Part shown: one piece after another, positions 1 to 9,961 of the stretch
Position numbering within the stretch: position 1 is the first letter of the stretch
Layout: the number at the start of each line of letters is the position of its first letter
Source: Thozetella sp. PMI_491
Lineage: Eukaryota > Ascomycota > Sordariomycetes > Chaetosphaeriales > Chaetosphaeriaceae
Reading direction: 5' to 3'
Length of the DNA stretch: 64,000 bases
Assembly (NCBI GenBank): GCA_021432635.1
Contig: MU270035.1
Location: forward strand, 186,001-250,000
The notes under the pieces: model-generated
Database searches by the model: none
The model's input: the letters and a program-made list of their open reading frames with translations, nothing else
Told to the model about the DNA's origin: nothing
Translations under genes and position numbers: made by a program

Positions 1-411
1 TCCGGTAAAGGAGGGTCGGAAGAATGTAGGCTAGGGTTTGCGATCACGATCCGCGTCGGGCGAGAGCAGACGACAATGACGTTGCGCTGGGTCGAGGGCC
101 ACGACCAGCCGCTATTTGACAGCTTCGGGGGCTTCCTTAAAAACAAAGTCGCTGGTCTCTAGCATTTGACTACTCTACGACGTTTTCTGCACTTAGGAAG
201 ATAGCCATCAAGGCAGGCTGTGGCTACGTAGCTCAAGGTAGAGATAGCTATATTGCCTGTTGCTGTCGCATGTGGGGCTGCATTATAGCTCCACGGGGCT
301 TAAAACCCAGAACTGGGTGCCCCCTCACTTAGCACTTAGCCACCAGGAGCTGTCGACGGCATCCCGTTTCCTGAAACATATCGGCGTTTGACTGGCGAAA
401 TCCTTTTCAAC
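1..411. other. no gene seen; 5' flank of hydrolase
   Basis: No convincing reading frame, tRNA or repeat was found here. The last part is presumably promoter and leader of the hydrolase that starts at 412. Confidence 0.4.
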
Positions 412-1335
412 ATGGAGTACCAATACTTTTCTGCAAACGACGGCTGCCGCCTGGCCTTCCAAACCTCCCTACCGGGAGGAACTTCCCAGGGCGCTCGCGG
501 GCGCTGCATCCTCCTGATGCACGGCTTCAGCGGCTCCAGCGAGTACTTCCGGCACAACGCCGCCGCTCTCGCGGGGCGACATTGGGTCGTCGCGCCAGAC
601 ATGCGCGGCCACGGCAAATCAGACCACCCCCCCGGCGGCTACCACGTCGCCCGCCTCGCCGCCGATCTGCGGGAGCTGATTGTGCATCTCCGGACGGCCG
701 CGGGGTCGTCTATCAAGTTCGTTCCGGTGGGATGCTCCATCGGCGCCGCCGTGCTGTGGACGTATGTCGAGCTATTTGGTGATGCAGACTTTGCCGGCCT
801 CGTCTTCGTCGACCAGGCGCCGCTGCAGAACCGCTCGCCCCGCGGCAGCTGGGACGAGACCAAGGCGCACTACGGCTGCTACGATGCGCAGACGACGGCC
901 GGCGCACAGCGCGCCTGGACGCAGGACACAGCCAACGCCCACCGCGGCCTAGTCCAGGAGTGCCTAGGCTATTACCAGGGGAAGCCTGGCGATGCGCCAT
1001 CCGAGGAGCGCAAGGCCGAGGACATGGCCTTCTTCACGCGGATCAGCGCCGAGTGCGACCCCGAGTGGCTGGCGCTGCTGATCGCCGACCATACGGCGTA
1101 CGACCACCGCGAGGCGATCGAGCTGATCCGAGCGCCGACGCTGGTCATGATGGGAAGGTACTCGGGGTGCTTCTCGCTCGACGGCATGCGTGAGACGGTG
1201 CGCCGTGCTAACCAAGGGAAGAACGCCGAGGTAGCGAAGGAGTCAGTGTTCGAGTGCGGTCACTGGCTGTTCTACGAAGATCCGGAGCGCTTCAATGGCG
1301 AGATTCTCGCATTTGTAGATCAAGCTGAGGAATAG
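412..1335 (+). CDS. alpha/beta-hydrolase fold protein
   Basis: Single-exon protein of 307 aa. The frame is open upstream, but 412 is the first ATG; the upstream extension would need a TTG start. It has the usual order of an alpha/beta hydrolase: a lid-side HGFSGSS segment (oxyanion region), the DMRGHGKSD strand-loop, the nucleophile elbow GCSIGA (G-x-S-x-G), and a late GHWLFYEDPERF block supplying the catalytic His. Family members include esterases, epoxide hydrolases and haloperoxidase-like enzymes, and the substrate cannot be told from sequence. No signal peptide is seen, so it is probably cytosolic. It lies upstream of and in the same direction as the XAP5 gene, with 432 bp between. Confidence 0.88.
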   Translation: MEYQYFSANDGCRLAFQTSLPGGTSQGARGRCILLMHGFSGSSEYFRHNAAALAGRHWVVAPDMRGHGKSDHPPGGYHVARLAADLRELIVHLRTAAGSSIKFVPVGCSIGAAVLWTYVELFGDADFAGLVFVDQAPLQNRSPRGSWDETKAHYGCYDAQTTAGAQRAWTQDTANAHRGLVQECLGYYQGKPGDAPSEERKAEDMAFFTRISAECDPEWLALLIADHTAYDHREAIELIRAPTLVMMGRYSGCFSLDGMRETVRRANQGKNAEVAKESVFECGHWLFYEDPERFNGEILAFVDQAEE

Positions 1336-1767
1336 ATATTGCCGTGAGCCAGGGCCCTTTTTTTAAGCTACTGGACCCCATCACAGACGAGAAGACACGA
1401 AGCGTCTAACCACGGCCGCTTCGTGGCCAAATAACCACGAGCAATGCACAGGCATCTGCAGCATCCTGGGGGCCCACGTTCTGTATATATATATATATCT
1501 AAGTTCAGCTCACGTATCTCACAGTCGGCCTAAGACGGAATTCTGTTTACGGAGCCAGGGGCTTGGGGGCATCGTTGGGCTGGGGTGTACCTATTACATA
1601 TTACATAAGCTCACATCACCTCTGCCAGCCGGCCAACGACATGCCCTGCTATTTTTCTTTGAGGCTCTCAAAAATTCCCCAAAGCCCCCCCCAAAAAAGC
1701 TCTCGGCCTTCCTCGAAGCTCCTTCCAAGCTTCCATAATTTCCACAACGCGGCCCAAGCCTGCCAAG
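1336..1767. promoter_or_regulatory. intergenic, with TA microsatellite and XAP5 leader
   Basis: Contains a (TA)n run at about 1483-1498. The pyrimidine- and A-rich stretch at 1660-1767, just before the XAP5 ATG, looks like a fungal 5' UTR. No gene seen. Confidence 0.4.
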
Positions 1768-2950
1768 ATGTCGGACTCAACGAACTCTCGCTTCAAGGCG
1801 CAGAATCAGACGACGAACGAGAGGTTGTCATCCAACACGGTCGGTCTTGTCGCGCTCTCCGACTTCCGCAAGCGACGCGCCGAGGTCCTCGAACAGCAGG
1901 AACGAGAAGCACGCGAAGCCGCCTTTGCGACTCCGGACCGCTCGATGACCACGACCCCGAAGAACGCAAGCGACAATAGCGAGTCGGAGCGGAAGTCCAA
2001 GAAGAAAAAGGCGGCACGGCGCGGCAAGGCGCTGGTATCATTCGGGGACGACGAAGAAGGAGAAGACTCTGCCGGCTCAGTCGTGGTGAAGAAAGCCAAG
2101 GCCAAGCCCACGATCAGCACCAACGACGAAGACAGCGAAACAACAGAGCCAGATGCTGCTGGCAGGGAGAAAAAGGGCAAATTTTCCGCAAACACGGCGG
2201 TGGGGGCCGCGCCGCGGGCCATGACCAAGGCCGCGCTACGACGTGAGGCAGCCGAGAGGGAGGCACTACGAAAAGAATTCTTAGTGCTGCAGGCGGCTGT
2301 CAAGGCCACCGACATCGCCATTCCCTTCGTCTTCTATGACGGGACGAACATACCCGGCGGCACCGTAAGAGTGAAGAAGGGAGATTTTGTATGGTTCTTC
2401 CTCGACAAGAGCCGCAAGGTCGGGGCGGAGCTCGGCGTCGGCGGAGACAAGAACGCGAACGTTCGGAGGGAATGGGCGCGCGTCGGCGTCGATGATCTGA
2501 TGCTAGTCCGTGGCACCATGATCATCCCACACGTATGCCTACGGCTCCATCATTCCATACCCGAGAGTATCTGCTGACGTGTTCTAGCATTACGAGTTCT
2601 ACTTCTTCATAATGAACAAGTCCCGGGGCCCGGGCAACACCCTGCTATTTGACTATAGCGCTGAGGCCCCGCCTTCTGCGGATGGCGGCCCCGATCCCGT
2701 CCAGGAGCCGGCCGCGGTTGTGCCCTTGTCCAGACCCGGAGCCGACCGGGCCAAGCCACTGCCAGACATCAACAGCCTAGAAGGCGCCTCGGAGGACCCC
2801 ACTTTCACCAAGGTGGTCGACCGCAGATGGTATGAGCGGAACAAGCACATCTATCCGGCCAACGTGTGGCAGGAGTTTGATCCGGAGAAGGACTACCAGT
2901 CCGAGATCCGGCGCGACCCCGGCGGCAACGCCTTCTTCTTCTCCAAGTGA
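1768..2950 (+). CDS. XAP5/FAM50-family nuclear protein
   Basis: Exons 1768-2532 and 2588-2950 (375 aa), with a 55-bp phase-0 intron starting GTATGC. Residues 1-150 are charged and low in complexity with Lys-rich nuclear-localisation patches. The XAP5 domain begins near residue 170: DIAIPFVFYDG, the VKKGDFVWFFLDK block, then IIPHHYEFYFF rebuilt across the splice, and a C-terminus containing VVDRRWYERNKHIYPA and ending GGNAFFFSK. In other organisms FAM50/XAP5 proteins are nuclear and linked to spliceosome function and gene expression. The start fits a good context (CCAAGATG). Convergent with the small membrane-protein gene, 175 bp apart. Family call is firm; its specific role here is inferred from orthologues. 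Confidence 0.93.
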
Positions 2951-3125
2951 GAGTTGCTCAATTTCCGCGCGGCCTATCAGCCGGACGGACCCAATATTCT
3001 AGAGCGTTAGGCACGCACATCGTCGTTGTTTCTTCGGTACCAAGGCGGGGAGAGGCTGGCTAGGCGCTCGGGTTAGTTGCACATTATTGTCGGTTTAGCG
3101 TCACGGGGAATATTAACTCACTCTC

Positions 3126-3569
3126 TCAACCAGTCCATGACCACAGCGCCCAGATAGCGGCGATCGCGACGATCCATCCCGGCCAGAAGAGCATCAGGAT
3201 GAGCGCGTTGCCGCCCGGCCCCAGGATCAGGACGAAGAACTCGAACTGAACCTTCTTTCTCAGACGCCGGCACGACTTTGAGTCCCACACCTTCCAGCTC
3301 ACAAACTTGGCTAGTGCCAACGAGTGCGCAGCGAGAAAGCTAGCTAGGCGCAGGGTGTTGGTGATAGTGAATTTGCTGGCGACTAGCAGGGATGCCGTGA
3401 GGATGCTCGCGACAAGGTAGGAGCGGACGATGGCCAAGTAAACAGCGGAGCTCACCGCCTGCTGGAAGCGCGGGGCAACACGGACGAGGGGCCCGAAGAT
3501 AGAAAGGAGGTCGGACCGCTGGCGCAGAGCAACGCTAGGCTCGCTCGTAGAGGCGGCGAGGATGGCCAT
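3126..3569 (-). CDS. small fungal membrane protein, unknown function
   Basis: 147 aa starting MAILAASTSEP. The frame stays open for about 100 codons upstream, but that part is Arg/Pro-rich and unlike a protein; the ATG at 3569 has a good context (CCAAGATGGCC) and a TATATA about 125 bp upstream. Hydrophobic segments lie around residues 40-85, and a strong one near the C-terminus contains FEFFVLILGPGGNALILMLF followed by WPGWIVAIAAIWALW, giving probably two to three membrane passes. It resembles conserved but uncharacterised fungal proteins carrying a GPGGN motif. No function can be assigned. Confidence 0.65.
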   Translation of the reverse strand: MAILAASTSEPSVALRQRSDLLSIFGPLVRVAPRFQQAVSSAVYLAIVRSYLVASILTASLLVASKFTITNTLRLASFLAAHSLALAKFVSWKVWDSKSCRRLRKKVQFEFFVLILGPGGNALILMLFWPGWIVAIAAIWALWSWTG

Positions 3570-4744
3570 CTTGGCTCTTTCGCGGACGTTGAGGTCACGG
3601 GAAGTCAAGCTGCCTGGGACGCGAGCAAGAGCTGGCTTTTGAAGGTGAGCTCGTAAGCACGCACCCAGGGTCGAACACGCTGGGCCGCGATATATACGGT
3701 TGGGAAAAGAATGGGCCTCTCGGGGGGGAGGGGCTCTCGACACAGGCGAAACTGGACGCATCCTTCGCGCCAGCGACAGAGGCGCGCGAGGTAACAGCCG
3801 CCGGTGCCGTTTGCGTTCCTCAGAGCTAGTCGCCTCCTCCGACCCCCGCCCGATCAGGGCGATAGGGTTCCTCGACGTGGTCCCCATTGTCGCAGAGCGC
3901 GTCAGATGGTATCAGCAGACCGTCTAGAACTCTTGTCAGCGGGGCCAACCTATGCTTACCCCTCCGCGACGGCCCAGCGCAGGGGACGGCACGCACGAAC
4001 CACTGGTCCCACGTGGGGTTCTCATTCGCCCATTAGCTTTACCCGCTGGCGAGCAAGCCCCTGGCGAGCCTAGGTCGGAGGACCCCTAAAATGGGGCCAT
4101 AAACCAATAGAGTTCCCAGCCGCTGCCGAATGGGAACAGAAAGGGAATGCCCATGCCTGTTCGGCAAGCCCGCCTTCGCCTGAGACAAGAGGTGATCGTC
4201 AGCGCCTCGACTGTTCTCTGGGTGAGCACCTACCACCCAGCCAGGACATGTCGATATGCTGCCGTCGCGTTGGCGCAGGGATCGACGGCCAGGCGCGAGA
4301 CCGGCAATGGATAATGGATGCCAGCCAGCCAGCCGCAGTGAAGGGTATCAGCCAGCCAGTACCACTCGGTCCGATCCTTAATTCGGGGATCAATTTGTCG
4401 GGCCTCGGAAGGACACGGGAGGTGCGGGGGGGTGCCACGGCGGCGCGGACATCCCATGCCCCAAGAACGTGCCCTGATCGTGTAAATGATTGGCTAAGAA
4501 TCTCCCCTCGTCTCGCTCTTTGTGCCCTCGCTCGATGCACCATCGCTCGACATGGGACTATGGGCTTTCGCCTAAGGCTTTCTTATCTAACCTTTCGCGC
4601 CACTGGTTCGGCTGATAGCACCTATAGCTAAGGTAGATAAACTTAAGCCTCTCCGTCCCGCAGATTCGGCACGCTCTGTGTAACGATCGTCGTTAGTGGG
4701 ATTTTTTGCACGCTGCGAGCAACAAAAAGACCCCTCCAAAAAAA
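3570..4744. other. no gene seen
   Basis: Short frames on both strands lack codon-like composition and family motifs. A TATATA at about 3690-3699 may serve the minus-strand gene at 3569. The end adjoins the 5S rRNA terminator. Confidence 0.35.
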
Positions 4745-4745
4745 A
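4736..4745 (-). terminator. Pol III T-run terminator of 5S gene
   Basis: An uninterrupted run of T on the minus strand directly follows the mature 3' end of the 5S gene, as expected for RNA polymerase III termination. Confidence 0.8.
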
Positions 4746-4863
4746 CATACAACACCAGGTATTCGCTGGTCGTCACCGACCCAACTACTGATCTGGCTCT
4801 CGCTGGCTTATCTAGGGGAGAGCGGACGGGATCCCGAGTTCTCCAGTGGATATGGTCGTATGT
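4745..4863 (-). rRNA. 5S ribosomal RNA gene
   Basis: Read on the minus strand, the 119-nt segment begins ACATACGACCATA and ends TACCTGGTGTTGTATGT, the standard ascomycete 5S ends, which pair as helix I. Between them are GGATCCCGTCCGCTCTCC, TAGATAAGCCAG (A-box region) and AGTAGTTGGGT (C-box region). The copy differs from the usual ascomycete consensus at several places, but two of the changes form a compensated pair (GGTC with GACC where GGTG with CACC is usual), which argues for a functional gene. A run of T (A on the plus strand, 4738-4745) follows the 3' end and fits a Pol III terminator. Dispersed single 5S genes are normal in Pezizomycotina. Confidence 0.95.
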
Positions 4864-5737
4864 GAAAGGTCAAGCACGGTGAGCGATTGATATCGCTGCG
4901 GCAGAGCATCCGCTCGACTCGAGGCCAACCCTTGCCAACCATAGCGGGGACCTGTGAGGCAGACATTCGGCGCCCGAGAGGAGCTCCATCTAGCGTGCTG
5001 CTTATTATAGGGGCACCATGAAATATCCCTAATGCGATCCCTTGGTGTTTACTACGAAGTCATGTCAGTCTTGGTTCCCTGGGGTTCAAGCCGCCGGATC
5101 TGCTCACTGCTAGTCACATCTTCTTTGCCCTCTTCATTCTTGGTATTATCCCCAAGCTCTCGGATATTTTTGCTTCTCTTCCGTTGTAATATAGCATTGA
5201 ACCTCAGTTTGGTAGATCGCACGCTCAGAGGGTTGAAGCGCCACCTCCTCGAACGCTACAACGGGTTCGATGGAGAGGTCGGATGACAGTCCTCGTCCAC
5301 ACACGTCTAACAAGGATCAAATCCATATCTCACATCCGTGTTCAATTACTAGTTCCCTTCCAGCTGTGACCTTTTGTCGTAAGGAATCCCGTAATGCGTA
5401 AATGGCCACCGCTAGAGACGAAATCTGTACCTCGCCCTATCCATTAGCTCCCTCACGTTCCAAGTTCGAGAGGCTAGCATTTTCAAGAACCGCTCATCAA
5501 CATGTCACATTAATAAGAAGATCAAAACCTCATCAATCCTCAGGACCGGACTTTGATGGCCCTGAACATCGCAAGTATATTTGCGAGTATAAATATCTGT
5601 TTCTCGTGCCTTTAACAGAGGTCTGCGCCAGAGACTGCCTTAGAAACTCGAACTCGTCCTCATGTTTTCATGTATTTCGTGCTGCTCTCGCCTCCAATTC
5701 ACATCGTCATCAACCTCAAGATGGTAATCGAGTTTCC

Positions 5738-5757
5738 AAAAAAAAAAAAAAAAAAAA
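5738..5757. repeat. poly-A tract
   Basis: Twenty consecutive A residues, followed about 60 bp later by a second, longer A run. Confidence 0.9.
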
Positions 5758-5819
5758 TTGGTAGCAGTGGGTTTCGAGAACCCTGAATTTGAAGAACTTG
5801 TCACAAATCGGTCAGTATG

Positions 5820-5865
5820 AAAAAAAAAAAAAAAAAAAAAACCCCCCCCCCCCCCCCCCCAAAAA
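5820..5865. repeat. abutting poly-A and poly-C tracts
   Basis: About 21 A residues run directly into about 19 C residues and then five A. Runs of this kind are prone to slippage and to assembly error, so the exact length is uncertain. Confidence 0.85.
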
Positions 5866-6424
5866 CGTAGACATCAAGGCACCCGCTCGCTCTAGATAAC
5901 ATCGTTTCCCTACATTTCTACTGTTATTAACGGCTATTCCATGTGTAGCTTGCCCTATGTTCGCAAAGGAGATTATATCTTAGCCTGCCTCGTTACATGC
6001 TGTTCTCACTTGCCCACCTCGCAAGACGTGACTACTAGCAGGTTCTGCTCCCTAATGGCTTATTAAATTCCTATTGTTCTATCAGATCAATTCAAGCCCT
6101 ACCCTATTCATATGACAATGGAATTGTGATCTTGTTCTAGTATTTCACCTTCCAAGAGTAGTTTTCTTAGACTTTATATTCCGCACCTCTTCCTAAACGT
6201 CACATGAACTTGAGCCAGAGAAGACATGAGCGAGACAATTTTAATACAGCGATCAGTATCTCGTGACAATCAGCCGTCTCCAGGGAAAGCTCAGTCTTCC
6301 CAGCATTGCCGACCTCAGTGATCTTCATTTCCAGCCCGAGAACGTCTTGGTGTATATTCATGCAATGTTTTGACATGCTGTTAGAGGACTGGCTAACGTG
6401 GACAAAGACAGGTCATCATACTCA

Positions 6425-7941
6425 ATGGGCATGGCCACAACTTTGAGCGACCTGCCTGGAACTCTTCGGAGTTGGGCATCCGACTACCAAACACAAGGGC
6501 TAGTCTCCATTGCGTTCCAGTTCGTCGGTAAGAAGTCCCCTTCTCCCAAAAGTGAGTGACGGATGACCCTGACCAACAAACTCAGACTACATTGTCGCCA
6601 ACACCAATCCCTTGGTTGGTCGTTTTCCGGATATTAACACGGCTGTGGCTTATTTTGCACCCCCGGGATCGAATCAAGGAGAGTATCTCACTATAGCACT
6701 AATGGTTTTAAACTGGCTTTCTAGCTGTCAGATGCTTGGAGTCATGACTGAATGCGTGGAGGCACTAGAGAAGCTGCGGCCCCTACAGGGCATGGCACAG
6801 GCTGGTCTGCCGGCCCTGATGGCGCAGAACTACCAGAGCCAAGAGTATCACGGTATCATCCTGAATAGGCGAGATGCCAAGAACCTTCTCCATCAATACA
6901 AGCACTGCCAGGACCGCACAGGAAAGCTTCGAGAGACTTCGGCGGACGACTTCCCTGCCGACGATGAAGGCCAACGCCGCCTGGTTCAGCACCTCTATGA
7001 AGCCATCATCGACTATGACTGCATCATCGAGAGTAAAATCAAAAAGACAGAAGGCCAGATGGAAGATAATGCACAGGTCAAGCAGATCAAAGCGCTGAGC
7101 CCTTTTGAGATCGAGCTTGCATGCTGGAGACTTTTAGTTCGTTGTCCTGTGAGAGCCCGGCTTGCACGAGCAGAAGGACTGATCAAAATCGAACAGGAGC
7201 GTGCATACGACGCACAGTGTGGCATCGTCCGCGTCGCACCATGGACCAAGACGTCGAGCTGGTCGTGGCGACATTGTAGTAATTTCATGGAGCGATGGTC
7301 TACTATCGTGGACGCATGCAGGTCGTCCAAGGGAGCAGTCAAGCAAATGCTTGTGGCGGACAATACGACTCGGCTTGCTGCGGATCCTCACCGTGAGCTC
7401 AAGGTATGACATGCCTCGCTTTCCCCTATGATACACGCCGGCTAACAGCATCTAGACCAAGGTCTCTAACAAGAAGCTGAATGCGAACAGGGATTTGCAG
7501 GTCAGGGTCGGCTTACGAACTCTCCAGTCCGGTGACCTACGCGCCGTGACTATAAACGGGAAACGAGTAATCGTCGATAAGGACGGAATTGAAGTCGAAG
7601 AATGCGTGCCGTTTAGCGAAGAGCTCCTGGCACGAACCAAAGAGAGCAGTGGTTCTAGACCTGGGAAACGTTCAACCCCTGAGGCGGACTGCATTGCAAC
7701 AACCAATCCTGCCAAGCGTACTAGGATGCACTCACCGGACCTCCCTCTGTTCCCCGCAGCGATTCCCAGCGGTCAGATGGAACCACCGATGTGGACCTCG
7801 CAGGCCGGCCCTACATACGGTGCGGACGCGATGGGGTCTCCGGGGGATGAGCAGCTACTCAGTCTGCTGGACCTTGACAAGTATTACAATCTTCTGGACC
7901 AGCCTCTCTCAAGTGATGATCCAAACGCGGATGTTTTATAG
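6425..7941 (+). CDS. uncharacterised fungal protein, three exons
   Basis: Exons 6425-6527, 6586-7403 and 7456-7941 (468 aa); introns of 58 and 52 bp, GT-AG, phases 1 and 0. The start is the first in-frame ATG of MGMATTLSDLPG; the second Met two codons on is equally possible. The N-terminal 60 residues are hydrophobic/amphipathic (SDYQTQGLVSIAFQFV, then LTIALMVLNWLSSCQMLGVM), followed by a Glu/Gln/Lys-rich helical middle and a Trp-rich block near TSSWSWRHCSNFMERW. The last 150 residues include a short beta-like motif (LRAVTINGKRVIVDKDG) and then a Ser/Pro/acidic tail. I do not recognise a family. It has no signal peptide. Convergent with the secreted repeat-protein gene at 8804-9961. Confidence 0.68.
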
Positions 7942-8803
7942 GGCATCAGGAGGAGTAAGTCGGCGTAAGAGTACCACCGGGGGCAAGACAGGCAAGTTTT
8001 GGTGAAACCTTGACTCTCGCAGCCTTCCATTGTAGACCTGTAGGGCTGCGAGATTGAAGCGACATAGCTAGGTTTCAGTAGCATGAGTGAGTGTAGCAGC
8101 GATTTCCAGCTGCCCAAGGGGATGAGACAGTAGACCTAGTAGGCCTGGGCGAGTTCCAGGTACTCTTTTTAAGCCCCTTCACCTGCAAGTCTCGTCCAAC
8201 TATCTAGGATCCTAAAACAAATGCATTAAGCACCGGGATGCATAGTACAAACAAGCTCCACGTGGGGCAGCCTTCAGGGGCGAAGAGCTCAAGCACACCA
8301 CTTGTGGGTCATCGCTCGCCTGCACATGAAAACTTGCTCACTGCAACATGTATCGACATCACACAGCCTCGACCGGTTTGATTGAATGATTTTGGGTATA
8401 AACATTTCTCTATACATTTTGCCTGCCAAGAGGCGGCGAGTCCAAACCGAGGGGACTCGGGTGCGCTATCTAATGGCATGGGTATTTTTATCTAACAAAC
8501 CGCAAGGACTTGTCGTCACCTGCGTGGCCTGTATGGTCGGCCCCCGGCCGCGGTGCTCTCATGGACGATTCGCCGTCGTGACCAGATTGGTCGACACGAT
8601 GCCTCCGTGGCCGGGCTCCTTGTGTGGGCGACAAGACCTTCAAGGCCTGCCCGTTGTGATTCGCACTGGTTTTAATGGCGCTTTACTACCCTGGAAGGAG
8701 AAAAGTCGCCCAGAAATGACCGTTGTTAAAACATAACCCAATGAAGGGCTGCAACCGAAAAAATCCACCGTCCGAGCTTACGCTCTCCACAACTCCTGGT
8801 CGC
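7942..8803. other. convergent 3' flanks; no gene seen
   Basis: Lies between the 3' ends of two convergent genes. A frame at 8386-8736 is open but shows no motif. Confidence 0.35.
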
Positions 8804-9961
8804 TCAAAGGCGGGCGGCAGCGGCGGGAGGAGCAGCAGCAGCAGGGGCGGCAGCAGCGGCCTTGCCCTTACCCTTGCCCTTACCCTTGCCAGTAGCAGCG
8901 GTAGCGGCACCCGCGCCGGTAGCAGCGCCAGTAGTAGTTCCCTTGCCCTGGTGGTGACGCTTCTCAAGGTCCTCAACCGAGCGAGCGGCGGCGGGGGCAG
9001 CAGCAGCAGGGGCGGCGGCGGCAGGGGCAGCAGCGGCGGCCTTGCCCTTGCCCTTACCCTTGCCCTTGCCAGTAGCAGCGGTAGCGGCACCCGCGCCGGC
9101 GGCAGCGCCAGTAGTAGTTCCCTTGCCCTGGTGATGGCGCCTCACAAGGTCGTCGGTCTCATCGTCGGCAGAGCGAGCGGTAGCCTGGGCAGCAGCCTTC
9201 GCTGCGGCTTTGGCGGCAGCCTTGGCCGCCTTCTTGCTTCCGGTAGCCGCAGTCGTAGCGTTTCCAGCGGCGGCGGTATCGGCAACGGCAGTACCAGCGG
9301 CGGCGGTATCAGCAGCAGCAGCTGTGCCAGCGGCAGCGGTACCAGCAGCAGCGGTGCCAGCGGCAGCTTGGGCAGCCTTGCCCTTACCCTTACCCTTGCC
9401 CTTGCCAGCAGTAGCGGCAGCAGCACCGGCACCAGTAGCGGCGCCGGTGGTAGTGCCCTTGCCCTGGTGGTGACGCTTGATCAGACCCTCGAGCTCGTCG
9501 GCCTCGCGAGCGGTAAGGCCGCCGAGGAGAGCACCGAGGTTCAGGCCACCGCCGTTGGCACCACCACCAGTGAGGCCCTGGAGGAGCTGGGTCAAGACAT
9601 CGGCGCCGCCACCGGCAGCCGCATTGCCGCCGAGCTTGGAGGTGAGCTGCGAGACATGTTAGTTTGGCACAAAGGATGAGGCGAGGAAGCTGCATACAGC
9701 ATCGAGCAGGGCCTGGAGGCCGTTGCCGCCGGTGGCTTGGCCGGTGGCAGCATTGGGATCCTGGGCAGCATCGGTGGCGTTGTTCTTGTTGTTCTTGTTG
9801 CCCTTGGTAGCACCGGTGGTGGCAGTGGCAGTGGCATTCTTGGCAGCAGCCTTGCCACCCTTGGGGATACGGGGGTAGAGCTCCTGAGTGCCAGCAGGGG
9901 CAGCAGCGACGTAGGTGGCGGTAGCCGCAAGGAGGGAGAGGAGGAAGCTGGAAGTCTTCAT
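8804..9961 (-). CDS. secreted repeat protein with kexin-like sites (KEP candidate)
   Basis: Exons 9961-9698 and 9646-8804 (368 aa); the 51-bp intron has donor GTATGC, branch CTAAC and a TCTCGCAG acceptor. A clear signal peptide opens the protein (MKTSSFLLSLLAATATYVAA, cut before APAG). Residues 21-145 are Ala/Gly/Asn-rich with NKNNKNN and two short Leu-rich helices (LQALLDAL, LTQLLQGL). Then come three long repeats, each opened by an acidic helix and a dibasic pair and starting HHQGKGTTTG: LEGLIKR at about 140-146, DDLVRR at 253-258, EDLEKR at 312-318. Each continues into (GK)5 and Ala/Pro-rich linkers; a KAAAKAAAK helix sits between the first and second repeats. Acidic spacer, KR/RR and near-identical repeat is the layout of Kex2-processed repeat proteins. 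It lacks a Tyr-rich core and no DUF3328/UstYa gene is nearby, so a dikaritin-type cyclic peptide is unlikely. Function unknown. Confidence 0.85.
8860..9481 (-). repeat. three-copy coding repeat of about 105 bp
   Basis: Near-identical copies lie at about 8860-8967, 9040-9147 and 9373-9481. Each encodes a dibasic site, HHQGKGTTTGA, a GA-rich segment and five Gly-Lys pairs. The first two copies are closest to one another at the DNA level, which suggests a recent duplication. Between the second and third copies is an AAAGT-type peptide microrepeat at about 9255-9372. Confidence 0.9.

Larger units (their letters stand above)
4864..6424. other. no gene seen; homopolymer tracts
   Basis: AT-richer than the flanks, especially 5870-6200. 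Short frames at 5032-5286 and 5402-5764 look random. Holds the homopolymer runs listed separately and the probable leader of the gene at 6425. Confidence 0.35.

Noticed and set aside
3570..3887. N-terminal extension of the small membrane protein
   Set aside because: Arg/Pro-rich composition, crosses a TATA-like element, and the ATG at 3569 has a better context.
8723..9679. 318-codon plus-strand frame (Ser/Gly/Leu-rich)
   Set aside because: It is the antisense shadow of the secreted repeat protein; the minus strand has a signal peptide, a good intron and dibasic repeats.
8804..9961. Dikaritin-type (ustiloxin-like) cyclic peptide precursor
   Set aside because: The repeats have no Tyr-containing core and no UstYa/DUF3328 or tyrosinase gene is nearby.
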